Source of the DNA: Porites lobata
Taxonomy: Eukaryota > Cnidaria > Anthozoa > Scleractinia > Poritidae
NCBI GenBank assembly: GCA_942486035.1
Contig: CALNXK010000031.1
Location: 640,001-704,000 of the forward strand
Length of the DNA: 64,000 nucleotides
Direction of reading: 5' to 3'
Made by a program: the position numbers and the translations under genes
Part shown: piece by piece, positions 44,851-57,421 of the stretch
Layout of the letters: each line of letters opens with the position of its first letter
Position numbering within the stretch: position 1 is the stretch's first letter
The notes under the pieces: model-generated
What the model saw: the letters and a program-made list of their open reading frames with translations, nothing else
Databases searched by the model: none
Told to the model about the DNA's origin: nothing

Positions 44851-45089
44851 TTTGACGGAAGCCTCCCTCAAAAAATATTAGCTGGGCCAATAGGCCCCTA
44901 GTGCAAATTTTCTGGAATTTGCACTGATTTCTGTCACTTCCAGGAAGTTATTTGGAGCCCATGGTTAAGAGGTGAGGGTGGTTAGTCCTGAAGAGCGAGA
45001 TTGTTATTTTTACACTAAAAGTATCAGGGCTTTAAGCAAATTAAGTTTTGAAAGATTGCCTGCAATGTGCTGGACTTGACTTAAGATTT

Positions 45090-45535
45090 CAGGCAACCTG
45101 GTTTTCAAAACTCCAGGTAGAATTATTATTATTATTATCATTATTATTATTATTATTATTATCCTCCGTAAACACAGGCTTGACTGGAGTCCTCCTTAAA
45201 CATCAAGTCACGTATCTTGACTTTAGGTGTCCAAGACTTTGCGAAGGATTTTTGCTGTACCGAGTAAGCACGTTCTCTGCAAAGACTCTAAAGGACATGT
45301 GACACCAATCTCTGCTAACCACTTTCTATGTCTTTCGAGACAGTTCCTTATGCACCAATTAACTACCATACTCTGCCAATTTCCAGATCCGTTTCAAGTC
45401 CGCTTCAGGTATTCGTAGTCCTCACTTTTCTCTTTCTCTTTGTCTTTCACCCGGGTGTCAAATGGACATTATCATTATCATTATCATACACTATTAATAT
45501 TATTATTATTATTATTATTATTAGTGTTATTATCA
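45090..45535. repeat. ATT-rich microsatellites and inverted flank
   Basis: (ATT)n at about 45,121-45,162 and again at 45,497-45,523. CCTGGTTTTCAAAACTCCAGG before the first is a near palindrome and an inverted match to 43,308-43,330. Confidence 0.7.
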
Positions 45536-46220
45536 AGCCGAATTTATGAAAATCGTACCAGCTGGCTATTCTAGGTCATACAGTTTAACTTGACTTAAGT
45601 AAGTGAAATATTGTACAGAAACTCAGCTCTTACCCATAAGCCTTCTAAGGTAGCTCCCATCTTGGTTCCTGATTAGCAAAGAAACATTTAAGTCTATCAA
45701 AAAGACACATTCAAACTGGCCATCTTTAGCTGCTTTAAGGCTCTACATGTCAGAGGCAGCATGACGCTTACCCTAGCCCGAAACAGACAATTCAAGGCCA
45801 CATCACCAACGCCCCGCCCCGCCCCTGACCTGACATGGCCTTGTAGCTGAGCACGCGGGTGATGGGAACCCTCTCCTTGGCCAATCGGCCTGAAGCATTT
45901 AAAGAATTTGGCATGACAAACGTAAGGCAGACACATGATCAGTGAGCTGATTCTTCAGAGAGACTAACTAACCATACGACTCTTTTGCAGCATCCTACCC
46001 CCTAGCCCCTTACCCCCCTAGGGATTGACATGGAGGCCCCTTCCCACCCTATGGCAAGTTAGCTTAACGATGAGACCAACCAAGACAGCGAGCCCCCTAT
46101 GAAAATTCGTACCGAAGTAAACAGAAACCCTGCTTTGGCCAGGTTTCTGTGAGAATATTCTGGGTGTTCAACTGGTAACCAGTTCCCGGTACAGGTCACA
46201 TCCTGCAACCTTAGTACCAG
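45536..46220. other. No gene recognised
   Basis: Includes a GC-rich stretch around 45,805-45,830 (CCCCGCCCC) and nothing codable. Confidence 0.4.
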
Positions 46221-46222
46221 TG

Positions 46223-46340
46223 TGCTACACAGCCGTTTTTAGTGTCGTCACGCAACTCTCCTCCGGAATGTAGTTCGGTTCTCAGCAGCCGTTTGTGGGG
46301 AGGAGCGTTGCGTGACGACACTAAAAACGACTGTGTAGCA
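46223..46340. mobile_element. Hairpin MITE, about 118 bp
   Basis: GCTACACAGCCGTTTTTAGT and GTCGTCACGCAAC at the left are mirrored at the right (GTTGCGTGACGACACTAAAA, ACGACTGTGTAGC). Loop of about 40 bp. Confidence 0.75.
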
Positions 46341-46599
46341 GACTACCTTAGTACTCTAGAACCCGTGGGAGAATTCGTGCTGTTCCTTTAAAATAAGGCA
46401 GACTTTTGAATCTGAGCCACATCAAGATTCACCTCCTTTTGGGATTGTCCCAAGTGCCCCGACAACAATAAGCAAATTAAACTCTTGTTTTGACCTTCCA
46501 CAGGTTTGTTTAATGGAAAGCACCCCTTATGTGCCGCGAGGCACGAAGAGGATAGGTGAGCCCGTCTGGTTAACAGCGCCATCAAGTAAGGTTCAAGAG

Positions 46600-46745
46600 G
46601 TGCATTCCGTTTTTAGCGGAGCTCCACGCGCGGCGCGCGTGGGCGAAGCCCCATAGCTAAGGAAATGTGGAAATCTACCCATCCGAGAAAATTTCGTAAT
46701 CACGTGACCGTACACCGACCGTCCGTCCGCACCACAGGCATACTA
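46600..46745 (+). repeat. Dispersed repeat, copy 1 (related copy at 53,605-53,705)
   Basis: TTTTTAGCGGAGCTCCACGC and a CGCGCGGCGCGCG-type block, then CCATCCGAGAAAATTTCG, AATCACGTGACCGTACA and CCGTCCGTCCGC. The second half recurs at 53,625-53,705. The first half recurs near 52,885-52,945 (ATAGCGGAGCTCTCGCGCGC, CCATCCGAGAAAATTTGG). Confidence 0.65.
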
Positions 46746-46921
46746 ATTTAAAATAACTCAATCAACAGGCATGGCAACCCAATGTTTTAACACGGCCGCC
46801 CGGGCTTTTATAAAGAAAAAACAACAACAAAGTCGTGTCTTTTTCGGCGTTATTTTTTATGTTTACACTCACGTGGATAACAGAGAAAGAGCTAGAGCGA
46901 GTTATTGAAAACAAGGGAAAC

Positions 46922-48418
46922 CAGGAGCCCATCAAATGGAGCCTCCATCTCCATTAATTTCTTGAGTCAACCCTTTCCCGAGTAGAATTATAAATAGAAC
47001 GGCTAGTTTCCCGCGAAAAGTGTCATATTTCCGTGAGTCTCGTATGTCACCGTGAAAAAAATGAAGTCGGATGAAGTCGAACTCAGGAGCCCGTCCTTCG
47101 ACCGTTTTCCTTTTTTACTATACGTCCATTTTTAGAATTTTACAGCCGCTGGGATCTGGGAGTCATGAAACAAAGGTTAATGAATAACCCGACTGAGACT
47201 GAGCATGAAGCGATGGGACAAAGGCAGCGAACTGAGGATCGCGGAAAGGTTATCTTTGCGAGTGTTTTTTTTTTTGCCGTCATACATCCCACATTGAAGC
47301 ATGCACCTTTAAAACAGTCGACGATTAAGCGTTCTGTGGACCAGTTGGAACTTTTCGATGATCAGCGCCGAAAAAGTGCCAGGACCATTTGATTTTTGTC
47401 CTCACCGTGGAGTGGATTTCGCCAGTTAAGCACCGCGTGCGATGACCTAAGTAGCAACTAAGGACGAATGCTTCAGTTTCGAAATCTGAGAGATTGCAGT
47501 CTTTTCTTTTATCACCATGAGAGCTGCCTGATGAAACTGGCACTTGAAAAGTTGAACAGAAGACAACAGTTGCTCGACCGTCAAGCTAACTCAAAAGTAA
47601 TTTGCTAACGGAGGAATTTGTGACATCGCGCTCCAGTCCAAAGACCCTCTTATCTCAAGAAAAACAAAATGGATTGTATCTGCGCCAAAAGAGTTATGAC
47701 AGACTAAAAGGACAATTCTCAGCAATTAATGTAGAAGTTAAGGCCAATTCTTTCCTTCGAATTCGCATCTGTAGATCACTTTTTTTGTGAGAAAACAATG
47801 GCTGGGCCCGGCGTTACAAAACATAGCAGGGAATCATCACACTAGCTGACGGACAAAACAACCACAAGGACTAAAAGTATTTATTCTGAGATAAACGCAC
47901 TTCGGAAAAAAAACCTTAAAACACTAGAAATTTGATTAATATTGAGTCATTTAGCCGAAATAAGAACCTTAAAGCTCAAAAAAATTGGCTAAAGAAAACG
48001 AATCCCGTCAGAACTACAGACTGCAGGTAGTAGTTAATCATTACGCATGTAACAGACCAGCTTCATGGCCTCTTAATGTGAGACAAGCAACCAAAATTAA
48101 GATTAACATAGTCAGAGTTTAAAACTCTCCACAGTATAATCTACCCGCTAGGAAGAAAAGAAAGAAAATATCTCTGAGGGACGAAAACGCTGAAGTCACG
48201 TTTCACTAGTTTACGATTGTGTTTGGCCTGTCAACACCGAATTTCCTGCTGTTTGATGAAGTACAATAGCAGTGTCATTTCGTCGTTGTGATTGGCTCTT
48301 CTCACTGTCGGGCGCGCGAAGTCTCCCCTGAGAACCGTTCTAATTATAAATCTACTCGGGAAAGGTTTAACTCCAAGGGCTTGTATGGGAGATGGAGGCT
48401 CCATTTGATGGGCTCCTG
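46922..48418. mobile_element. Inverted-repeat element, 1,497 bp, with 7 bp target duplication
   Basis: Ends CAGGAGCCCATCAAATGGAG and its complement. TIRs of about 110 bp include a shared CCCGAGTAGA/TCTACTCGGG block. GGGAAAC flanks both sides (46,915-46,921 and 48,419-48,425). Internal frames are short and unrecognised, so it is probably non-autonomous. Confidence 0.8.
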
Positions 48419-49389
48419 GGGAAACGAATTTCGTAGGAAGAAAAACATGGAAATTCAAAGCGGTAATGAGAAAATGAGAAATGCTAGTGGCCAGTAAGGA
48501 GCGGGTAGCAAGGTGAAAATGAGCGGCAGTGGAAAATAAAAGCGAACAAGAACACAGGAAACAAATTATTGGGTAAGCACATACGACAATTCGTCCATAA
48601 AAATAATGTGTAACTAGGAAGTTTGACGTTTTAGTCGTACAAAACAGCGTTGTAGTTGAGCAAAACAACGGGAAAGGGAAAGACAAAGCATGCTGCACGT
48701 GCAAATTTGTTTTTTGCTAATTAGAAGAAAAAATGTGCTGCACGTGCAATTTGTTTTTTTCTTATTAGATTTATTAGCCTTGAAGCCATTTTCATTGTCG
48801 TCCCTGTTTAGCATTACACGATTTAATTTTTTTTGTTTATAAGTATTATTAACCAGAGCTTCGCTTTTAATACTGGCTAAATCTATTTAGTAAAATCCAA
48901 CTAGTGGTCTATTATCAATGCTGCGTTCTGATTGGTTGAACCACTACTAGGCTATATGTTATAGCCCACTAGTAGCGAAAAGCGCCGCCTTTGAAAACCA
49001 AAACTATGGTGGCTGAATCGCGTTTTGCTAGCTAAAGCGGTGAGGGTAAAAGGAATGAGAATGAGTTTGCGGAATGGCATGTGGCATGGCTTGCGGAATG
49101 ACATAATTATGCGGAATTTAATATACGCAGATCATTTCCAAAGAAATAAATTAAACTGAAAAGAGCGCCCTTTTTTGGCGCCAATCAATTTGAAGACGCA
49201 GCCGCTGTTTTAATGTTGCGGGCTTAACATACGATGACAATCAAAAAACCACGAAGGCTCATTGTCGACCAGCCTTGTCCGCACAGCCAAAAAGGTTCTT
49301 CTTCTATTGAAGAAAAGATGTTTTCGAAGGTCAAGCTCCCTTCTACTTTAATTAATTTTTTTTTCTGCAAAAGATGTTTGTACGATTAA

Positions 49390-51134
49390 GGGCCTGTTTA
49401 CATGGAGGTGGGGGACCCCAGTTAGGTGAGGTAACATGTGGCAGGTCACCCCACCTATCATGTAAACGTGATCAAATTAGACGATATTCGTATTCCCCGA
49501 CAGCCCTGGGACGAGAGACTTCACAGCATGATTGCGAGGCTAAAGCGGGGAACGTTTTGGTAAAAACACAAACAAACATTGGTTAGTCGAGGCTGAATTG
49601 CTGCAAAATGATAGAAATCAGCAAAAACTGCAAGATTTAAAAGCTGAAACCTTACGGGTAAGCTAAAGGGATATCTGTTTCAAAAAACAAAACTGTGGGA
49701 AGAGCTGGTCGTACTAAAAGCAAAAGTTAAAAAGCCACACTGTAATTTTCAGGGAGTTATAATAACTCCTCCAGTAGGGCTAATTTAACTCCTTACAGTG
49801 GAGTTATTTTTCGTGGTGTTGTTTTAACTCCAAAAAGGAGTTTAAAGAACTCTTTTTCAGGAGTAAAAGTGACCCCAGATATTGAGGAGTTAAAATAACC
49901 CCCAAAAAGGAGTTATCCTGTACCTAAAATTTTTACTCCACTTTCAGAGTTAAATTAAGTCCAAAAAGAATAAAAACAACCCATGTAAGGAGTACAAGTA
50001 ACCCCATTTCGGAGTGATTGTAACTCCAGACTGGGAGTAAAAAGAACTCTTTTTCAGGAGTAAAAATGACCCCAAATTCGGAGTTAAATTAGGAGTTAAA
50101 ATAACCCTCAAAAAGGGGTTATCCTGTACCTAAAATTTTTACTCCATTTTTGGAGTTATAATAACTCTCTAAAAATTACGCTGCACGAAGCCAAAAGAAG
50201 AAACAAGAAGTAATCAAGAAAATGGTCTATTGTGTCAAAATGTCAATACTTGAATCCTTTTTATATAATTTTCTTCTTATTCTTGTGTGTACCTGTAGTG
50301 TGGAGTTTAAACTACTCAGTATTATCGTCTGTACCAAACTCCGTGTTCAACTGCATGCACGTTTTTGTACTCTCGCACAGTTGTTATCGAAGATAATGTA
50401 ACTTAACTTTAAAAATAAACTTTACCTAGTCATCTTTGTTCAAACCGGTTTAACGTCCTCAAAATTTACATGGACTGTGTGCAGAATGCTAAGCCCCATC
50501 CTGATAAGTAATTATCCACTGAATGAGTCGTTTGGTTTACTTCAAATACACATTCAAGATTTTGCATCCGCTCTGTTAGAAAATTTCTACTGCAAAGTAG
50601 GTGTGATAACATCACTGTTAACTTTATCGCAGGCTTTCGATAGTTACGTCCATTTCAATAAAAGATATTCTTCAAAAAGTTTGAAAGACACTGAAAATTA
50701 CAATTAAAATGGCTTCGGGGATTTTGAGAACATCTCTGTTTATATTAAATTATAAACTCGCTCACTAAGCACTCTTCTCATCAATATAATTACGGTTAGG
50801 ATCGCTGTTTTTCTTAGTAATAATGAGCAGATCTTCCTTTTGTTGTTTGAAATAATGACCTCTCAAGTATGTAAGCCCTTCGGAACTTTACAATGTTAAA
50901 AATTTTCCTTAAATTCGACAAATTCAGCCGCAGTTTTCTCATATTTGTTTGTCCTCTTGGCGAGAAGGTCCCCGCATGAGCCTCGCATTCATGATCAAGG
51001 CCTACTCATCCCAGGACTGTCGGAGAATACGAATACTGTCTATTAAAATGAGAGATTATGTAGACAGGGGGGTTACCCACCAAAGCGGGTTACCTCACCT
51101 ACCTGGGGTCCCCCACCTCCATGTAAACAGCCCC
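49390..51134. mobile_element. Harbinger-like element, 1,745 bp, TAA target
   Basis: Ends GGGCCTGTTTACATGGAGGT and its complement (ACCTCCATGTAAACAGCCCC). The next block GGGGACCCCAGTTAGGTGAG is also mirrored. TAA on both sides (49,387-49,389 and 51,135-51,137). Same terminal family as the 133 bp hairpin at 23,241. No transposase. Confidence 0.85.
49740..50185. mobile_element. GGAGTTA-repeat MITE nested in the Harbinger-like element
   Basis: Imperfect ends around GTAATTTTCAGGGAGTTATA and TATAATAACTCTCTAAAAAT. The body consists of more than a dozen GGAGT/ACTCC motifs every 15-30 bases. A near-identical internal direct repeat (AAGAACTCTTTTTCAGGAGT, then TTATCCTGTACCTAAAATTT) is at 49,847-49,940 and 50,041-50,143. 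Confidence 0.7.
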
Positions 51135-51137
51135 TAA

Positions 51138-52475
51138 CTTAACAGTTTCTTGTTACCAATATTTGTATTCCAAACCGTGTGAGAAGTGTTTCTTTATGAG
51201 ACTGTGGGTTACGTGATCGTGACATAATTGATAATGTTCAGAGATGAATCGAATCTTGTCTTTTGTTTCCTCAGTTGCGAGCTTGAGACGTGCGAAACAG
51301 AAAAATCGACCAAAATGTTAATTTCGTGGCAAGGGTTGAAAAATCAAGTTCTTTCATTTTTGTTCATAGATAGCTTTTAGGTTTATAAGAAACCTAACGC
51401 AGATTGTTCCCGCCGAAAGCCTTTTATTCGTGAGAAAAAATAGAAGATCGGTTTTCGATGTCGGAGTCCGTCTCAAACTGCATTAATTTTTAAGCTGAAA
51501 TTCGCTAACATCAAATTTCCTCGCGTTCGCAAACGAAGCTGGATGGAGAAATTTCGACACTTTCCACGAACGCAAAAATTCTTTTCCTTCCACTAGAAGA
51601 TTTTTTCTGGACAAAGGGAAGCTGGTCGTACTGAAATAATTTAAAAAATGGGGGACAAAATTTAAGTTCGTTACTCATTTTCGACGGCAATATTTAACAT
51701 GTGGTTTAACTCCAAATTCTCTTCTTGCTATATAAATCACACATTTAGACATTCATTTAAAACATACCTGGGAATTGGCTTGGGTAAGTGAAGGAAATCT
51801 CTGTAAGACACCATCGAAGTTCAGGAATTTTCATGGTAGGCTGGCGGTAATTGTCTGTATTGTGTAAACACTTCCAATTTCAAAACGCACATAAATAGGT
51901 ATTTACAGCCTAAAGGCTCGTTTTTTGTACGTCTTGTAGGTTTTTCCTTTGCAAAATTGCTTTTTTCATTCAAAGAATGGGGTAAAAAGGTGAAACTGGG
52001 TTAATTTTAGCGATTTTGAAACACTGAACTTTACCTGCCTGCGACTCTGCGTGACAGTCTGTTCCGTGACTGCACGTGGCACGACGTACGTTTGAAGAGA
52101 CGGAGCTGTCAAAATGACAGTCACGAAATCAAGGTATACGTAGTAACCGAACGTAATTCTTGATCGAAGGAGTAACATTTTCGGTGCCGACAGTATTTTG
52201 AAGAAGCAAAAACTCAACCGCACAAGAAGTATTCTGGTACTCACTTTCTATCGAAAAATAAGGATTTTAACAATGGTAATTCGCTAAGGATAACGGAAAA
52301 AGAAGATATTTTGTCTTGTTACTTTACAATCGAGGAGACTAAGTTATTTTGGTCACGCCTCACTATATTTACCGGACTTCAATGTTTTCGTTTGGAAGCT
52401 GCCTTCAGGAACCCTAGCCAATTCTCAGCTATGTTTTAGGTAAATGTCTAAATGCGTGAACCAGTAAAGCAGTTG
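51138..52475. other. Interior of the 3.8 kb element, no gene recognised
   Basis: Only short frames. Nothing codable that I recognise. Confidence 0.4.
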
Positions 52476-52729
52476 CTCACTCAAATTGGCGCCAAAAAAG
52501 GAGCGGCAATGACGCGCGCATGCCTTTCAGTTTAATTTATTTCTTTGCGCCAATTTCCATATTTTACATTCCGCATAATTATGTCATTCCGCAAGCCATA
52601 CCACATGCCATTCCACAAACTCATTCCGCCTTTTACCTTCACCGTGGCTAAAGTTATTTTGTCTCGATATTTTTATCCAATTAGTTGGATTTTACTAATT
52701 AACAATTATTCCTCTCGCCCTCATGGCAT

Positions 52730-52776
52730 CTGAGTGAATAGCCCATTCGGCCTTCGGCCTCATGGGCTATTCACTC
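52730..52776. repeat. Short perfect hairpin
   Basis: TGAGTGAATAGCCCAT and its exact complement flank GGCC-TTCG-GGCC (TCGGCCTTCGGCCTC). 47 bp in all. Confidence 0.8.
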
Positions 52777-53087
52777 AGAGCCCATTCGGGTTCGAGGAAC
52801 AATTGTTAAGTATTATCTTAGCGGCGATTTGGTATGCGGTTTCGTGGGCTTTTTTCTCTTTTTTGCGGTTTTATTTCAATTTCATAGCGGAGCTCTCGCG
52901 CGCGCGCAGCGGTGCACCATGGGTAAGAAAATTTGCTAACTATCCATCCGAGAAAATTTGGTTATGACGTAGCGTACGCTTACCCGTACACACACTTCAT
53001 GTAAGCCGATGTCAAATGTCACGATAGATCTTGCACAACTTGACTAGCCTCTTAGTTATGTAAGCCATCCGTATGAGTACGATTAGA

Positions 53088-53794
53088 TTGACAGCTGTCA
53101 AAATCAGACATTCACTGACAATTATCATATGACCATCTCGACAGCTCAGATGAAAGACCAGTCGTTTTGCCCCTACATATAAGCTGATATAATATGTCAC
53201 ACTTACCAATTCAACATAAAAACGATCCTACGCCGGGCAAGGATGTCAGTTGGCTGACAGTCGTTTAAAGTTATATTGGCAAGCCAAATTAAGGTCAATT
53301 GACAGCTGTCAAAATGGGACATGTGCAGACCACTATCAAAAACTAACAACGTGGGCTCAGGTTCGCTCAGGTACACGATCTGGCATTTTCCAATACATGC
53401 CGGACGGATATGTCTTACTCACACTCGTAGTCTGTTAATTCAAATATTCGCCATTCTAATGAAGGTTAATTGACAGCTGTCAAACTAGAGTATACGCTGA
53501 CCATCATTACCTGAGTGTATCGTGGGCTCATTTTTCTATCCATTTAGGTCACGTAGTGTTTAAAGTTTTGCGCTGATATTTTATTTGATCACGGACTCAA
53601 TTCGAAACCCCATAGATTAGAAAATCTATCCATCCTAGAAAATTCGGCAATCACGTGACCGTACATCGACCACCCGACCTTCCGTCCGTCCGCGTCACAG
53701 GCATACCAATGTTTAATCTCATACTTTCTTGCTAGTTTGGGAGCCTGCAACCTGATATTGTACATCCATGTTTTGATTAATTGACAGCTGTCAA
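53088..53794. repeat. Irregular repeat built on the palindrome TTGACAGCTGTCAA
   Basis: Perfect 14-base palindromes at 53,088, 53,299, 53,470 and 53,781. Most are followed by AAAT or AACT and a GCTGACC/GCAGACC motif about 20 bases on. The flanks also share GGGCTCAGGT-like blocks (53,352; 53,832). Spacing 211, 171 and 311 bp. The core is a CAGCTG E-box. Confidence 0.75.
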
Positions 53795-54482
53795 AATAGT
53801 GTTTCTGCTGACCAGTATCGCCTGACCGTATCACGGGCTCAGGTATCGACCCACTGAGTTCGAGTGATTTTTTTGAAGGTATCCGTTGACGAGTTGCTAC
53901 TTTTCAAATGATCGCAGGCTCAAGTTCAATTTTTTAAAATGCATATGAAATAAGTCGTGTTCATGAGCTGCACTTTTAAAATTTTGATTTCGAACTGACC
54001 TCGAACGCGAAAATTCAACCGGCTTTTACATTTCCATGCAGGGAAGGCAATCGCTTTTGACTTTTCTCAATGTCACGCGTTGATCACGCTCTACGTCCAA
54101 TTTTTATGTTCTGATTGGTCAAAATTTGGTCAAAGAGTTTTGTGTCATCTTGTGATGTTTTAAACTGTCTTTTTCTACTTTGTGTACAAAATGAAATACA
54201 GCTGCTATCAAGATTGTTCTGTAACTCATTGCGCTTTTTGTTGACAAATGCACCGCTTGTCAAAGTCATTAGACATCCGATTTCGGATGGCATCGTTTTC
54301 AAAAATGAGCTTACTCACTTGCCCTTGCTTGAGGCATAAGAGGGTTGAAAAGTCTCAAGCGATTCTGGAACACTTGATGACCTTCAGAAGCAGCATCTCG
54401 ACTGGTAAGCCTGAGCAATTATTGTCTATGATGTGTTTTTTTTCGGTTTTCTGAAGTCGAGCGTATGATTTATGCTGCTTAA

Positions 54483-55456
54483 AGGGACAGTGTCCCGATT
54501 ATGCGCACGCGCGAGCGTCATCTGTTTTTTCTTCAAAAGACAATAGAACTGTCAAATTGACTCGACAAGATTTCCTTCCGGACCACACCGCCGACAGAGA
54601 TTTGTTGTTTATATTCTCAAGTAATATTTTAGACTTTCGAAGAAGTCTTTCGTCTTATATAAAAATTTGGCTCGCGGTTCGAAGACTCATCGCGATTTTA
54701 TCGCTAGCTGGGCCGCCTCGCGACCCGAAAATCTCGTTCCGCTCGCTTTAAAAACATATTTTCTAATTTGAAACTCGTGTCAGAGGTCAATCGCTCCAAG
54801 TCCAGTAATATCTGCCTGATTTGCTCGCGTTCTAGCCTCAAACGTTTGAAAGACAAAAATAAAAATGCAATCTCAACGCTATGAATCATCACAAAGGTTA
54901 GTCAAAAATGATATTATGATTTCATGCCACTAGTTTTTCAAAACATGTAGCGCCTGTTTGTTTGATTTTGTCTGCCGTAGGGAGATTCATTTAAAAGTTT
55001 ACTAACGCGTCGTTGCAAAACATTCTGCTTCACGAAGCTCCCCTCCACAAGATCTCCTCAGTCACATCAATTTCTCAACGGTTTCTTTCTTACAGTCTTT
55101 ATTGTTGCTGTTTCATTTCTGCGTATTCCTTTCACAATTATCTGAGCTTGTATGGAAGCTAGCAGAAGAAAGAAGCCTTCAATCGGCATCAAAGCGCTTC
55201 CAATCTATTGGTCCTCCGGCCAACGGCAATAAAAGTAACGCCAAAAAATCCAGATTTTGCCCAAACCGAAACTTAACAGGAACAATATATCATTGATCTA
55301 TAATCCTGAGAAGTTTGAGTGTCGTATTGAACCCGGCCAAGCGCGATGCAAACGGATTTTTCAAGATTCTCTTACTCTCCTCGCATCTTTTGATTTCGCG
55401 ACATCCTGTCCAAAAATCAAAGTTTGGTGCATGCGCAGTAACGAGATACTGTTCCT
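54483..55456. mobile_element. TTAA-flanked element, 974 bp, with short TIRs
   Basis: Ends AGGGACAGTGTCCCGATTAT and (inverted) AGGAACAGTATCTCGTTACT, followed on both sides by TGCGCA. TTAA on both sides (54,479-54,482 and 55,457-55,460). TIRs are imperfect, about 35 bp. No transposase. An end of the same type appears alone near 28,299. Confidence 0.75.
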
Positions 55457-55460
55457 TTAA

Positions 55461-56930
55461 GTTTATACACGAGCAATGATCTAAACTACAATAGTATCAG
55501 GTTTAAAAAGCTTTTAGACTTTTTTTGCCCTCAAATTCAAAGAAAAGGTTCCGAAGATTATTTAGTTATGATTTTGACTGTAAACAGAAAGCTCTGAGCG
55601 ATTTTCTTGCCTTGAGTTCATCTTGAAAAAGAGCAAACACCGAAACATAAATAAGCTTATACTTGCCTGACTCGTGATTTTCAGAGACACTTTACTCTCA
55701 ACTTCTCTTCGTGAATGAAAATTATTGTCTTTGTACATGTTTCACCGAATAATATTTATTTTATTGATTGTTAGTAGTCCCTTTCGCAATTTTTATCGCT
55801 ACAGCGGTTGTTTCCAGTCGAACATAAACATCGCATGCAGAAATACTCAAAACGCCGCGCGTAAATATCACTCGCTTTTAAAGATTACATATAACAAAGC
55901 CATACACAGTTTAATGAATAAAGGGAAATAAAACCTAAACATAACAATTTATCTATCATGTTGAAGCGTAAATGGTAACTCTACTAATCGCACTGCAAAT
56001 TTGGTGCCTGTGAAAAGTGAGAACCCGTCCGGCTGGTTGAAAAGTGATTTTGGGAATTTTTCTTTATCGTTTTCATTAAGAGTCCATAATTATTACCCTG
56101 CGTATCACATAGGACCAGATTTTTCTAACTGAAAAGTCCCGGCCTTTTAGAATTCTCTTCATGAAAACGTTTTATAATTCAATGCTATAATTTGTTGTGC
56201 AAAGGAAGCGTGTGCTTTGATCGTCGTGGATATTGAATGAGTGCAAGTTCTCTTGCAAAATTGTGAAAAACTGCAGAATTATAGGTTTAAATAGGGCAAA
56301 AAAGAACAAATTCTGTCCGAGGTCTGTATGATAAAAAAAGGGCCTCATAGTACTGTTTACCCGAGACATGATGAGAAAAACTATGTTTAAAAGGCTGGTT
56401 TACACGAAACGGATTCGTCGCCAAGATTTACTAGTAACCTAAACTTGTCGAATACAAAAAATCCGACCTGATTTTTTGTTTTGGCCTCTCTTTTAAACAG
56501 AAGAATGCAACGTGTAAATTGGCTGCCACCAAGGACTATCGTGGCGCGTGTTTATATTTCGGGGTTGTCCAATTGTCCATAGTCTCTCTAACGGAGCAAT
56601 GTTGGAGAGACCGGTGAATGTCACATTATGATGCAACAGCTAATGCAGATACAATACACGAATAGGTCTATTTGTTTTCCAGGCGTATCTACTGTGATCG
56701 AACATGATTGCTATTTTTGGGTGTACAAATAAGACTATTTAATATCTCGATGTAAAATTTGTTTCACTCTTGGACTATCAAATTATTTTTCTCTAAAACC
56801 ACTTAGCCTTTGCCTCAAAAGTCAAATGAATGTGCCCTGATCTGAGGATTACAAGTTTATTGTTTGATTTAAATTATGAATTTATTAACGGGAGCTTCGC
56901 TTTTAGCCCTGGCTAAATCTATATATTATT
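55461..56930. other. No gene recognised
   Basis: AT-rich. At 56,885-56,925 the GGAGCTTCGCTTTTAGCCCT and GGCTAAATCTAT motif repeats a sequence at 48,856-48,886, so a dispersed repeat lies here. Confidence 0.4.
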
Positions 56931-57262
56931 ATTATTTGTCAAGCGTTTGCCATAGAGGTGAAAGAAAAGCAGAATGGCGTCTTTGTTTTACAGTTATTGT
57001 TTTAAAAAAATCTACTCCATCAATCGAGGAAATAGAAAAAAAAGTTTTTAGTGAAATGACTGTACTGTTCTTTAGAAATTCCCGTAACACCTACTCGGAC
57101 AACTGAGTGTGTATATTCGGGCATGAAGATTGCTGTATCTCAGTAATTTTACTTTGAGTAGTCAGCCGAATCATTCCATATGTTCATTCTCCATGACATG
57201 ACGCAAACAAGTGCATGGTTCAATGATCGACATATCATCTGTTTTAACAAAGCCAAAAGGAA

Positions 57263-57421
57263 ATGGCGGCTAAGATACGAAAGCTTCCCGCTGTTCTTTT
57301 TTTCGTAGCCTGTGCCATCTTTGTACCCCAGGAGAGCGCTGGAGATTTGTTAGATCCAACCTTAATTGGGAAAGAGTTGCAATCGTTTGCCAATGATGCT
57401 CTTGGAGTGGATGACCTTCAA
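57263..57421 (+). CDS. First coding exon of a secreted-protein family, copy B
   Basis: 159 bases, ATG to a phase 0 GTAAGA donor at 57,422. Reads MAAKIRKLPAVLFFVACAIF, then AGDLLDPTLIGKELQSFAND and ALGVDDLQ. It has a clean signal peptide (basic n-region, hydrophobic core without charge, Ala-Gly near the cleavage point). It differs from copy A at about eight residues with no indel, which suggests that the coding frame has been kept. No later exon seen downstream before 60,240. Confidence 0.68.

Larger units (their letters stand above)
48887..52698. mobile_element. Inverted-repeat element, about 3.8 kb, hosting nested MITEs
   Basis: TTAGTAAAATCCAACTA at 48,887 pairs with TTGGATTTTACTAA ending 52,698. 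Further in, GGAATGGCATGTGGCATGGC and TTGCGGAATGACATAATTAT match their complements near 52,575-52,610, so TIRs reach about 220-300 bp. A Harbinger-like element (49,390-51,134) lies inside. No transposase seen. Target duplication not resolved. Confidence 0.75.

Noticed and set aside
43672..44890. Repeated minus-strand frames sharing PLSFKAQCLPQIKGG
   Set aside because: They follow the 205 bp tandem unit and have no family support; artefacts of the repeat.
45780..45930. GC-rich stretch considered as a tRNA-derived SINE
   Set aside because: No tRNA A/B box pair or cloverleaf could be supported.
47165..47392. 75-codon frame inside the 46,922-48,418 element as a transposase
   Set aside because: Too short, no motif and no continuation.
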